Origin: Paenibacillus sp. JNUCC-31
GTDB lineage: Bacteria > Bacillota > Bacilli > Paenibacillales > Paenibacillaceae
Direction of reading: 5' to 3'
Length of the DNA: 64,000 nucleotides
NCBI RefSeq assembly: GCF_014844075.1
Contig: NZ_CP062165.1
Location: 3,906,001 to 3,970,000 of the forward strand
A program made the translations under genes and the position numbers. Each line of letters opens with the position of its first letter. Position 1 is the stretch's first letter. The notes beneath the pieces are model-generated. The model was not told the origin of the DNA. It worked only from the letters and a program-made list of their open reading frames with translations, and made no database searches. Below, piece by piece: positions 44,538 to 52,879 of the stretch.

Positions 44538-47500
44538 TTAAGAGAGTGCAGGCCGTGCTAGCGATAAGACTGAAGGCACGCCTGTCGGATCGACAGTCCG
44601 TAGAAGCTGGTATCCTATCCCTGAATAGCCAAGGAAAAATCCCGGCGTGGCTATTGCACGGGGCACGCCAGTCTGCCAATGACCAGTCAATTTTTTCTCA
44701 TGGATCACATGCTGAGCAAGTAGTCGGGCTTTTTTCAAGTCTTCTTGACGTCCTAGGATCAGCCCGGATTGGAGTAGAAACTCCTGAATGCCCATATCAC
44801 CGTGACATAGACAGTGGCTTGCTCCGATGCCTCCATTCAGCGATGAGTGGATGGCAGTTTCGATTTCGTCCAGCATCTCAGTGCGGCCGCCAAAGGACTC
44901 ACTATCTTGAAGCAGGAGTAAACGACTCAGCCCGATTCCTGTGGAACCATGGCACCAGAACTTAGACGAGTGGGCTTCTGGAGCCTCCAATTTTCGCAGA
45001 TCCGTCCAGTTTTTTTTCGCCGAATCGTATAGCGAGCGGTCATACCTCAGTGCAGCTTCGGCTGCTTCCAGATAACGTGAATCGCCAGTAATTCTGGCGA
45101 GTCGATTAAGCGACCAAGCTATGCCAGCCGAGCCATGTGCGAAGCCTCCCAAGGGTTGTTTACTTTTCAAGGGAGAAGGCCAGCCGAGCCCGTCTCCTAC
45201 AGGTATCGCATATTCCAGCAGTCGGTCACCATAGAGGATGGCCGTGTCCAGTGCTTCTTCTACTCCTTGCTCATGGTAGAGATCTAATAGCACCGGTATG
45301 ATACCTGCACCCCCACCCAGCACGTCATAGCAGTTGTCGAATGGCACACCCATGCGTAGATGATTCAGGATCAGCGCTGTTTTTTCGCTCCAGTTTTTTT
45401 CACTCAAACCTAAATTGGACAATTGTAGCATGCTGTAAAGCACGGAAGCTTGTCCATAGAACGCCGATCCGAAGCTAGTGTTATAGGGCAGTGATGCAAT
45501 GGATGTTCGCATAGAACGTTGAGCGAGGTCACTGTATTTATGTTGGCCTGTGAGACGTCCTAGCTGCGCTAGAAAAAGAGATGGCCCCGCAGCTCCGTCA
45601 TATAGACCACCTTTCATCGCTGCTACGTTCCATTGCCCCCTATAGTTCATACCGACTCCAACCCATGTGGCGTCATGTCTTCCAAGGCTAAAGATTGCTT
45701 CCCGAAGCAGGTAGTCGCCTATTTCCGAAGCCTGTTCCAGAAAATTATAATTCTGATCAATGGATTCTCCTAGCTGGTCGTCGGATGCGTCCGTTTCTTC
45801 AAGATTTACCAAGATTTTATCCTTGTTGCAGTATTCCTTTTCTGTTGTACGCCAGTCAGCTGAGCCAAGAATGGAGGATATGATCCAGTCCACCTGTCGA
45901 TCTTCTTCGTCGTCTAAGGAAAGTAGACGCTTTAAAGCTAGATCATAGCTAGAAGAGGCAAAGAATCCAGGAATACGTTGGCCTCGGCTATCGAACAGAT
46001 CAAGTGAAGAAGGGGTCGTAGTGAAGTAGGGAATGTCGCCATATAGCAGATCCTGTCGTTCCGAAGCAATAGCACGTGGATCGAGTACTGTATACCAGAG
46101 ACGGTCCATTAAGAGTTCGCGTTTAAAAGCATCGCGTGTATAATTCGGATGTCCCGATTCCATCAAAAAGTTGGCATAGAATTGTGTAGCTCTCAAAATA
46201 ATTCTCACGGTGTCGTTTGCGAAAGGTGCGAGTGGACCATTATTCTTGTCAAGTAGCAGCATCCGATTGCGACGAAAAATTGAACATGCTTGTCGGAAAC
46301 CTTCCACAATATGATCCACATACTTGGCTGCATGTGTTGGAATATTATTTAGCATAGGGATGTTTTCTGATCCCTTGGTAGACTTGGCCTTGCGTACGAA
46401 ACGCATCTCGTCAGTTTCGTCGTTTTCGACTTGAAGTACCGGGAATGGAAGTACTTGCTCACCACCACCTATACCGCTCATTTCGACTCCGAATCCTTCC
46501 TCGTTCTGATACAGTAGTAGTGGGAGTAGCCCCGTGCCGATAACCGAATCGACGATTTTTTTCTTGGCTTCCACATCGGCTGTATCCGGGAAATGAAGTG
46601 TAGGTGTATTGTGAAACACCGTTTCCAAGTCGATTGGGATCGGGTGTTCGCCGGATGCAATCACGTTCTCCATGTGAAAATCAGTGCCGCGCATACTGTA
46701 TAGTATGGCGAGCAAGCCACCAAGCCGAGTGTAATAGCGTTCTACCTCGTTTGAATTCGTACAGCCCCTCTGCACGATAAACTCTTCCCATCCGTAGTTT
46801 TCCTGATCTAGCACCCGCATCGGTTTGAATTCGGGATGGAATCCTTGACTGTTCATCCAACCAAGAAAATCACTGAAATGTTTCGAGGCTCCGAGTGGTT
46901 TTGGCTTATATACTAGTTCGGTACCATCTTCCAATTGCATGCGAATGACGGAACGACCCTTCTGGTGTGCATCGCCCATACCGGCTACAAACGATTGCAA
47001 GCGACCGCAATCTTGGGGCAGCCCAAGTGTCAGGATCAATGTGGGGCGGTCTGCGGTAAAACGCTCCATCGCTTCCAATGTTGCGTTGACGATAAATATC
47101 GTTCGGATCATCAACATACGGGCGAGCATAGGATACTCATTGTACAAAAATTCGATCTGAGCTGTATCCCACAACTTTCTTTCTACGAAACTACGAAATC
47201 GTTCTTCAGGGGTATCCCCGTATAGCTCACCCATCTGCTTGGCTACATGAAGTTCCAGGACGAACGTTCGCGCCCCAAACTGTAATAGACACTCCGCTAG
47301 ATCTTGAAGAAGCTTTTCTCTTAAACGATCCACATCTGCAATCAAGCGTACTTCTGTGCATTCGTCCACAAAGGTATCCCATTGTCGAGCTGCCCAGAGC
47401 AGGAAAGGACGGAATGCGGAAATCAGCTTGGTCGGAGCTCCACTTTGTAGAGGGATGGAGCGATTCAGAAGCAGCGCCTCTTCCCATTCTTTAAGTCCGA

Positions 47501-47807
47501 TTCGTACTTGCTCTTTAGCTAACGAATTATTTGTGCTCAGTGCTTTGGTATTCAACGAAAGCAGAAGCAGATTACCAAACTCTTCTTCACTCAAGCCCAA
47601 TGCATTCAGGCGAGCCTGATATTGGTTATCATCTAGCAGTAGAGCCTCATTCCTCCAATGGTCTATTGCTGTTTTACGTGCTTCTGCTTGATTCTCAGAC
47701 TGGTCCAATGTGTCCAAAAAGTCTTTCCGCTCTTCAAAAAAGAGAGCTGATACATTCAGAGCACTATATTTGGAATCGTGCGATTGAGTCGTTAGAGTAG
47801 ACATCAT
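44538..47807 (-). CDS. Class II lanthipeptide synthetase LanM (CylM-like)
   Basis: A protein of about 1089 residues that dehydrates Ser/Thr and closes thioether rings on the precursor peptides. The N-terminal DUF4135 dehydratase part has LEDGTELVYKPKPLGASKHF, GTDFHMENVIASGEHPIPID and LETVFHN, the phosphorylation and elimination residues of LanM enzymes. The C-terminal LanC-like cyclase has GGFAHGSAGIAW, FWCHGSTGIGLS (Cys952, His953) and HCLCHGDMGIQEF (Cys1001, His1002). Cys952, Cys1001 and His1002 are the expected zinc ligands. The start is taken at 47807, where CGGGGGGA precedes ATGATG; the frame is open to 47840 without a ribosome site. It is transcribed from the precursor promoter through an attenuator. 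Confidence 0.95.
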   Translation of the reverse strand: MMSTLTTQSHDSKYSALNVSALFFEERKDFLDTLDQSENQAEARKTAIDHWRNEALLLDDNQYQARLNALGLSEEEFGNLLLLSLNTKALSTNNSLAKEQVRIGLKEWEEALLLNRSIPLQSGAPTKLISAFRPFLLWAARQWDTFVDECTEVRLIADVDRLREKLLQDLAECLLQFGARTFVLELHVAKQMGELYGDTPEERFRSFVERKLWDTAQIEFLYNEYPMLARMLMIRTIFIVNATLEAMERFTADRPTLILTLGLPQDCGRLQSFVAGMGDAHQKGRSVIRMQLEDGTELVYKPKPLGASKHFSDFLGWMNSQGFHPEFKPMRVLDQENYGWEEFIVQRGCTNSNEVERYYTRLGGLLAILYSMRGTDFHMENVIASGEHPIPIDLETVFHNTPTLHFPDTADVEAKKKIVDSVIGTGLLPLLLYQNEEGFGVEMSGIGGGEQVLPFPVLQVENDETDEMRFVRKAKSTKGSENIPMLNNIPTHAAKYVDHIVEGFRQACSIFRRNRMLLLDKNNGPLAPFANDTVRIILRATQFYANFLMESGHPNYTRDAFKRELLMDRLWYTVLDPRAIASERQDLLYGDIPYFTTTPSSLDLFDSRGQRIPGFFASSSYDLALKRLLSLDDEEDRQVDWIISSILGSADWRTTEKEYCNKDKILVNLEETDASDDQLGESIDQNYNFLEQASEIGDYLLREAIFSLGRHDATWVGVGMNYRGQWNVAAMKGGLYDGAAGPSLFLAQLGRLTGQHKYSDLAQRSMRTSIASLPYNTSFGSAFYGQASVLYSMLQLSNLGLSEKNWSEKTALILNHLRMGVPFDNCYDVLGGGAGIIPVLLDLYHEQGVEEALDTAILYGDRLLEYAIPVGDGLGWPSPLKSKQPLGGFAHGSAGIAWSLNRLARITGDSRYLEAAEAALRYDRSLYDSAKKNWTDLRKLEAPEAHSSKFWCHGSTGIGLSRLLLLQDSESFGGRTEMLDEIETAIHSSLNGGIGASHCLCHGDMGIQEFLLQSGLILGRQEDLKKARLLAQHVIHEKKLTGHWQTGVPRAIATPGFFLGYSGIGYQLLRTVDPTGVPSVLSLARPALS

Positions 47808-47918
47808 AGTTCCCCCCGATTCATATGATGGGTTCATCATAACAAGAATGAATCAGAGATTGCACTTCGCAAAATAGCAATTTATGATTCATAATCAAGA
47901 ATTCAGAGCAACGCCAAA

Positions 47919-47946
47919 AAGTGTACAACCCAGTGGTTGTACACTT
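47919..47946 (-). terminator. Attenuator hairpin between the precursor genes and lanM
   Basis: AAGTGTACAACC (47919-47930) pairs perfectly with GGTTGTACACTT (47935-47946) with a four-base loop. On the - strand it is followed by TTTTTGG. It would stop most transcripts after the two precursor genes and let a fraction continue into lanM, giving much peptide and little enzyme. Confidence 0.8.
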
Positions 47947-47998
47947 CGCAAGAACTCAAAATGAATCGTTATTATCCTATGAGAATCTTCGTGATGAA

Positions 47999-48235
47999 TT
48001 AACAGCTTTTGATTGTTAGAACGATTGTAACACCTACCGCGATCCCGCCACCTACAGCTGCGCAAGTTGCTGAAGATGCAGCAACGGTTGCAGCGACCGC
48101 ACATACAGGAGTTGTCTCTGGTTGTACATCGCCGCCGCCAAACACACGAGACAGTTCAGCATGACTCAGTTCAACTAATGCTTCTCCTGCCGGATTGGCA
48201 CTTTCTAAGGCGTTCAGGACGTCTTCTCTTTTCAT
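47999..48235 (-). CDS. Lanthipeptide precursor, cytolysin large-subunit (CylLL)-like
   Basis: A 78-residue precursor. The leader (1-34) is acidic and helical, shares LVELS..EL.RV with its sister, and ends in the double glycine of RVFGG, the C39 protease cut site. Then comes GDVQPE and the core of 38 residues, starting TTPVC at Thr41. The core has Cys at core positions 5, 18 and 38 and ends TIKSC. From memory of the published CylLL core it is the same length without gaps and identical at about 27 of 38 positions, including SSA.C and VGGGI. Both TTPVC and SSATC fit the Dhx-Dhx-x-x-Cys pattern known to set LL ring chemistry. TGGAGGAATTT precedes the ATG at 48235; the frame is open to 48355. Confidence 0.93.
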   Translation of the reverse strand: MKREDVLNALESANPAGEALVELSHAELSRVFGGGDVQPETTPVCAVAATVAASSATCAAVGGGIAVGVTIVLTIKSC

Positions 48236-48297
48236 TTTAAATTCCTCCATTTTTTTATTTTGTTTTTTAGTAACAAAGTAAGGAAGGCATGATCTCA

Positions 48298-48486
48298 TTA
48301 ACAACTTGTTACCGAGAGAATAACTCCGATTCCCACACCTACGAGGAATCCGCATAATGGGGTAGTTTCCGGTTGTACATCGGCGCCGCCGTGTACTCGC
48401 ATCAATTCTTCCTGACTCAGCTCTACCAGAGTCTCTCCCACTGGACTTTGCGTTTCAAGAAAACGAAGTGCATGTTCACGATTCAT
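48298..48486 (-). CDS. Lanthipeptide precursor, cytolysin small-subunit (CylLS)-like
   Basis: A 62-residue precursor, first gene of the - strand operon, with a perfect GAGGAGGTGAT site. The leader ends in RVHGG, followed by the hexapeptide ADVQPE and a 22-residue core from Thr41: TTPLC, a glycine/valine-rich hydrophobic middle, and SVTSC at the end. Two Cys (core positions 5 and 22) can form two rings, with Thr1/Thr2-Cys5 and Ser18-Cys22, the arrangement of the enterococcal CylLS core of 21 residues. As a pair with the large peptide it should give a two-component lanthipeptide that acts on membranes. Confidence 0.92.
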   Translation of the reverse strand: MNREHALRFLETQSPVGETLVELSQEELMRVHGGADVQPETTPLCGFLVGVGIGVILSVTSC

Positions 48487-48562
48487 ATCCGATCACCTCC
48501 TCTCGTGCTTGGTGTGTTGTTCATGGCTTAATCTTACTGGGCATGAGCCTTTCGCGGTACTA

Positions 48563-48634
48563 CGCAAAATGGCAGAAATTAACTTGCCTTGTACAACGCA
48601 ATAGGAGCCAGACAACCCGCAGTTCATATCGCAA
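48563..48634. promoter_or_regulatory. Divergent control region with three CGCAA half-sites
   Basis: The 244-base gap between the divergent precursor and regulator genes has CGCAA at 48563, 48597 and 48630, about 33-34 bases (three helical turns) apart. The first is part of an imperfect palindrome, TTCGCGGTACTACGCAA. Read on the - strand these are TTGCG, the half-site of the Bacillus ComA box (TTGCGG-N4-CCGCAA). Similar half-sites lie ahead of lanM (47868, 47947) and comX. They are candidate binding sites for the ComA-like regulator at 57859-58515. Confidence 0.5.
48607..48628 (+). promoter_or_regulatory. Motif shared with the comX leader, copy 1
   Basis: GCCAGACA-A then CCCGCAGTTCATA. The same motif, with one base missing and one changed, lies at 55165-55185 ahead of comX. 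It precedes the LuxR-type gene by about 100 bases on the + strand. It could be an operator or a 5' leader element common to the two + strand transcripts. Confidence 0.55.
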
Positions 48635-48730
48635 GAAAATGGCGTAATCTGCAGAGGTTGTTTTCGGTGCGAAACCACGCAGGAGCCTCTATGATGAAGC
48701 TCAAGCACCTCAATAAACGATAGGAGTGAA

Positions 48731-48991
48731 ATGGCTATGCATCTAAGTGAGAAAGAAAAGGAAGTTGCGATTTTGGTTGCACGGGGTATGAAGGACATAG
48801 AAATTGCACAGAGCCTATTTATCAGCCGTAGACGTGTAGGTGAGATTATCTTCTCCATTAAAGTCAAATGGGAGATTATCTCCCGGGTACAGATCGGCAT
48901 CCTTGCTTGCCATCTTGGATGGGTCTGCCCACCTGTAGATGCTCTCTATGAGGAGGGGCGACAACACAAGCGGGGGCTGACTTATGCCTAG
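48731..48991 (+). CDS. Stand-alone LuxR-type HTH protein
   Basis: An 86-residue protein made almost only of a LuxR/GerE-type DNA-binding domain: LSEKEKEVAILVARGMKDIE, IAQSLFISRRRVGEIIFSIK, then a short tail. There is no receiver or ligand-binding part. It is the first gene of the + strand operon, divergent from the precursors, and overlaps the exporter gene by eight bases. It probably acts on the shared intergenic region. Enterococcal cyl clusters use CylR1/CylR2 instead, and CylR2 is a different (Xre-like) HTH, so this part of the system is not conserved. Confidence 0.8.
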   Translation: MAMHLSEKEKEVAILVARGMKDIEIAQSLFISRRRVGEIIFSIKVKWEIISRVQIGILACHLGWVCPPVDALYEEGRQHKRGLTYA

Positions 48992-51134
48992 ATTAAGGGT
49001 CCCTTTTATTGAGCAGATGGAGGATTCAGAATGCGGAATTGCCTGTGTCGCAATGATTATGGCATGTTACGGTTGCCGTGTTTCGTTACACGAGATCAGG
49101 GAACGCTTCGGCGTTGTTCGTGGTGGGAGTTCACTTCTGCAACTGATCACGATTTCTTCCGGCTATTCCATGAAGAGTAAAGCATATCGAGCTGACGTGG
49201 ACGAGCTACGCAAACTGCCACTCCCCGCAATTGCCCATTGGGAAAATAAGCATTTTGTCGTAATCGAAAAAGTAGGCAAACACAAGGTCACGATTGTAGA
49301 TCCTTCATTTGGACGCAGGACGCTCTCTTTGGTAGAAATGCGTGAAAGGTATAGTGGACATATACTTTGTTTAGCACCAGATAATGGGTTTGAGCAGCGA
49401 AAAGGGAGAAATAACTGGGGATTTTTCATCAAGCTTGCATTTAAACAACCGAAATGGTTAATCGGAATTCTGTGTGTGTCTCTTATTCTGCAAAGTTTTG
49501 GTCTGATTGCACCTAAGTTGACTGCCTATATTACAGACAGTCTTTTAATGGATATGGCTCGAGATCAGATTTCCTTGATCGGATTTGCTCTTCTTTCGCT
49601 GTTTGTGTTCTACGAAGCTTTTTGTATGTTGAGAGGTTGGTCAGTAGCCAGGCTTCAGAGTGTAATGGATCTGAGTATGATGCAGACTTTCATTGGACGC
49701 TTGTTACGACTTCCTTATTCTTTTTTTGAATCCCGCACAGGCGGCGAATTGATGTTTCGAACTAATGCGAACGTATACATACGGCAGATTCTGTCGAATC
49801 GCATGGTGACGGTCGTAATCGACTTCATTTTGCTGATATCTTATGCTGTGCTGATGCTGGTGGAATCGAGTTCACTCGCATTATTGGTCATCAGTGTGGG
49901 AATTGGAATATTCTTGGTATTGATCTTGACGACACTAGTGACCAGGAAGTTCTCCAGTCGCGAAATCACCGAGCAAAGTCGGACACAAAGTTTTCTCGCT
50001 GAATGTATCTACGGGATCACGGATATCAAGCTTGCAGGTGCAGAAGATCGGATTTTCAATTCATGGCGCGGGTTGTTTACGGGGCAATTAGCGGTAACAC
50101 AAAAGCGCAATGTTTGGGTCTCATTGCTTGAGTCCTTTTCGACTGGAATTCAGTTCATTCTGCCGTTGCTGCTGCTGTGGGCTGGAAGCCATGCTGTGTG
50201 GAGTGGACAGATGACACTTGGCAGTCTACTGGGATTTAACGCACTTGCGATGGCTTTCATGATCCCCATCGTCTCACTGGGCTCAGCTTATACACAGTTG
50301 CTTACGGTCAGTTCTTATTTGCAGCGCATTTACGATGTAATTGAAGCGAAGCCTGAGCAAGAAGAAAATGGCGAAGTCGTAGAACGATTGAGTGGCCAGA
50401 TCGAATTGGATCATGTCTCTTACCGATACACCCCTTTTTCAGCTGAAGCAGTGCAACAACTGAATTTTCAGATCGAACCTGGTCAGAAAATTGCAATCGT
50501 TGGTCCTTCCGGTTCAGGCAAAACAACACTGGCCAAACTATTGCTTGGCTTCTATATGCCCACCGAAGGCGAGGTCCGTTATGACGGGCGTTCGTTAAAA
50601 AACATGGATTTGCAGTCGCTACGAAAACATGTGGGTTCGATTTTGCAGGACACACGACTGTTCCAACGAACTGTGGAAGAAAACATACGTATGCTGAACG
50701 ACTCCATAACATTGGAACAGGTCGTACAGGCCGCTATCAAGGCGAATATCCATGAGGAAATTCTCAAGCTCCCGCTTGGTTATTCGACGATGGTGTCTGA
50801 AAGTGGTGCGAACCTATCGGGTGGACAGAGACAGCGGTTACTTCTGGCTAGAGCTATTGTAACTGAGCCTCATATTCTGCTGCTGGATGAAGCGACTAGT
50901 GCACTCGATAATTTATCCCAAGCCAGAATTGAAGAAGCTTTGTCGCAGATGAACTGTACACGGATCGTTATTGCTCATCGTTTGAGTACAGTGATTGATG
51001 CCGACAGAATCGTTGTAATGGACAGAGGATGTATCGTGGAAAGTGGTAGTCATATGCAGCTAATCAGTCAGAAAGGGTTATATTACCAACTTTATATGAA
51101 TAAGGGGGAAAAAGAGCATGAACTGGCAGTCTAA
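48984..51134 (+). CDS. Lanthipeptide exporter LanT with C39 peptidase (CylB-like)
   Basis: A 716-residue protein with three parts. The N-terminal C39 peptidase has Cys17 (DSECGIACVAM), His90 (NKHFVVIEK) and Asp106 (IVDPSFG) and cuts leaders after double glycine. Six membrane segments follow from about 150 to 440. The C-terminal ATPase has Walker A GPSGSGKTTLAKLLLGF, signature LSGGQRQRLLLARAI and Walker B ILLLDEATSALD. It should remove the leaders at RVFGG and RVHGG and export the peptides still carrying (G/A)DVQPE. The gene overlaps both its neighbours. Confidence 0.95.
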   Translation: MPRLRVPFIEQMEDSECGIACVAMIMACYGCRVSLHEIRERFGVVRGGSSLLQLITISSGYSMKSKAYRADVDELRKLPLPAIAHWENKHFVVIEKVGKHKVTIVDPSFGRRTLSLVEMRERYSGHILCLAPDNGFEQRKGRNNWGFFIKLAFKQPKWLIGILCVSLILQSFGLIAPKLTAYITDSLLMDMARDQISLIGFALLSLFVFYEAFCMLRGWSVARLQSVMDLSMMQTFIGRLLRLPYSFFESRTGGELMFRTNANVYIRQILSNRMVTVVIDFILLISYAVLMLVESSSLALLVISVGIGIFLVLILTTLVTRKFSSREITEQSRTQSFLAECIYGITDIKLAGAEDRIFNSWRGLFTGQLAVTQKRNVWVSLLESFSTGIQFILPLLLLWAGSHAVWSGQMTLGSLLGFNALAMAFMIPIVSLGSAYTQLLTVSSYLQRIYDVIEAKPEQEENGEVVERLSGQIELDHVSYRYTPFSAEAVQQLNFQIEPGQKIAIVGPSGSGKTTLAKLLLGFYMPTEGEVRYDGRSLKNMDLQSLRKHVGSILQDTRLFQRTVEENIRMLNDSITLEQVVQAAIKANIHEEILKLPLGYSTMVSESGANLSGGQRQRLLLARAIVTEPHILLLDEATSALDNLSQARIEEALSQMNCTRIVIAHRLSTVIDADRIVVMDRGCIVESGSHMQLISQKGLYYQLYMNKGEKEHELAV

Positions 51135-52689
51135 AGTTAATAATTTGAAGGTTTGCGTTTTGTCCTTATCTATGGCCTTGTCAGCAGGATTAGTAGGAAT
51201 ATCAGGCGTAGCAGTGACGGGAGTAGCTGATGCCTCTGCGGCCATGGAGCTTAGTGTAACAGGGGATTCATACAGTAGACTTATCTTATTCAAGGAAGGG
51301 ATGTTTCCAGAGCAAGCAGCTACTCTTTTCGAGGGATGGAAAGATATCCAAGCTACTATAGTGCCAGAAACAGGGCTATTACGGTTGAGTGGGTCCTCCC
51401 CCACACTCGTGAGAGAAGCGGAGTTAGCTGTTCTACAAGCATTCACAGATGTGGTGGAGTACACTGGCAGTGATCCGAAACTGGAACTTAAATTGGACGA
51501 TTCAGAAGTGATTGCTGCTGCGCTCACTCCACAGGCTGTGCAACAAAATCTAGCAGATATTCAAGATATGGGAGAGAACCCGAAATTAGATAAGTCAATA
51601 TTCAAAACAATGGATTTCGAAGGATTAAATGCTAATCGTGGCGAAGAAACAGTTAGGGCAGAGGAGCTATTATATGAGAAATGGGGCTGGGACATCAAAG
51701 AAGTAACTGATGATTGGAAAAGTTATGATATTCAACGCGGAAGCCGGGATGTGGTTATCGCTGTGGTGGATAGTGGAATCGATGCTTCTCATCCTGATCT
51801 AAAGGATAGCCTTATCGGAACCGGGAAATCATTTGTGCCTGGCATAGAGTCCACTGATGATAACCTTGGACACGGAACGATGATTGCTGGAACGATCTCT
51901 GCGGATGGAAAGCTGCTTGGTGTGGGACCCGGGCTTGGATTGGTTCCTTATAAAGTATTCGATACGGGAAAGGCGGATAGTTCTTGGGTCGTTGAGGCCA
52001 TAGTAGAGGCGGTAAACGATAACGTCGATGTGATTAATCTCAGTTTAGGGACTTACAAGTCTTTATTGAAGCCTGATGACCAAGCAGCGTTACTCGCTTA
52101 TGAACGAGCGTTGGCATATGCTCAATTAAAAGGGGTGATTGTGGTAGCTTCCTCTGGTACAGATGGGCTTAATATTGGTGATCCATCCAGTCTTGCCCAA
52201 GCGCTCAAATGGGATGCATTTGAGGCTGCCGTTCATGCACCTGGCGGTTTACCTGGTGTCATCACTGTCTCTGCCTACAATCGTCAGCATGAAAAATCTT
52301 TTTATTCGAATTATGGTTTGCGTGATATGATTGCATCTCCCGGTGGGGATTATGGGAGTACCTGGTTCACCAAAGGTGAGCTGAACTTAACGAGTATGTG
52401 CTTGACGACATATCCTACCCATCTTCCGCAGTCAGAGCTAAGCAAGCTGGTGGGTCTGCCAGTCGGTTATGAATTTATGATAGGCACCAGTCTGTCTGCT
52501 CCCAAGGTGGCTGCTTCAGCGGGGCTACTGATCGCTGAAGCGAAAGAGCAGGGTTACAGACTGAGTCCATCTGCGGTGAAAAATATATTATTTGAGACGG
52601 CAACTGATTATGGGGAACCCGGAGCGGATGAAGTATTCGGTGTAGGGGGTGTGAATGTATACGCAGCACTAATGCGGTTGAACCCATGA
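51118..52689 (+). CDS. Secreted subtilisin-like protease, CylA-like lanthipeptide activator
   Basis: A 523-residue S8 protease. A signal peptide ends near ADASA-AME (about residue 42), a propeptide runs to about residue 180, and the catalytic domain has Asp218 (IAVVDSGIDASHPDL), His252 (LGHGTMIAGTI) and Ser458 (MIGTSLSAPKVA). In the cytolysin system CylA removes the GDVQAE hexapeptide after export. This enzyme is placed to cut after GDVQPE and ADVQPE. Its own propeptide ends with TVRAE at 178-182, similar to the substrate VQPE, which suggests self-processing at that site. It starts 17 bases inside the exporter gene behind AAGGGGG. Confidence 0.92.
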   Translation: MNWQSKVNNLKVCVLSLSMALSAGLVGISGVAVTGVADASAAMELSVTGDSYSRLILFKEGMFPEQAATLFEGWKDIQATIVPETGLLRLSGSSPTLVREAELAVLQAFTDVVEYTGSDPKLELKLDDSEVIAAALTPQAVQQNLADIQDMGENPKLDKSIFKTMDFEGLNANRGEETVRAEELLYEKWGWDIKEVTDDWKSYDIQRGSRDVVIAVVDSGIDASHPDLKDSLIGTGKSFVPGIESTDDNLGHGTMIAGTISADGKLLGVGPGLGLVPYKVFDTGKADSSWVVEAIVEAVNDNVDVINLSLGTYKSLLKPDDQAALLAYERALAYAQLKGVIVVASSGTDGLNIGDPSSLAQALKWDAFEAAVHAPGGLPGVITVSAYNRQHEKSFYSNYGLRDMIASPGGDYGSTWFTKGELNLTSMCLTTYPTHLPQSELSKLVGLPVGYEFMIGTSLSAPKVAASAGLLIAEAKEQGYRLSPSAVKNILFETATDYGEPGADEVFGVGGVNVYAALMRLNP

Positions 52690-52868
52690 ACGGGCGAATT
52701 CAAGCAAGAAAAGCTCTCTATGAAAAGTATATGGAGCAGTTGATTCATGAGAGAATGAATATGCTTGGAAGACTATTTCTGGAGATGAGTACGTTTGAAA
52801 TACTAGCAGGAACTCAAGAGATGGACGTTATGTTTGGAGATTCAGGGGAAGACAGCCCCATGGCGTAG
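52686..52868 (+). CDS. Small protein coupled to the protease and immunity genes, unknown function
   Basis: A 60-residue open frame whose ATG overlaps the protease stop (ATGA) and which ends 11 bases before the metalloprotease start. The N-terminal two thirds are predicted helical and charged (RKALYEKYMEQLIHERMNML) and the tail is acidic (DSGEDSP). No signal peptide or membrane segment is seen. Position within the tight operon argues that it is translated; I do not recognise a family. A role in immunity or in protease control is possible but unsupported. Confidence 0.55.
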   Translation: MNGRIQARKALYEKYMEQLIHERMNMLGRLFLEMSTFEILAGTQEMDVMFGDSGEDSPMA

Positions 52869-52879
52869 GAGGAAGTGTT

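Noticed and set aside
44546..44965. Open frame of 139 codons on the + strand beside the oxidoreductase
   Set aside because: Antisense to the zinc-binding end of LanM; no ribosome site.
48236..48355. Upstream extension of the large precursor to 118 residues
   Set aside because: The TGGAGGAATTT site and the sister precursor both place the start at 48235.
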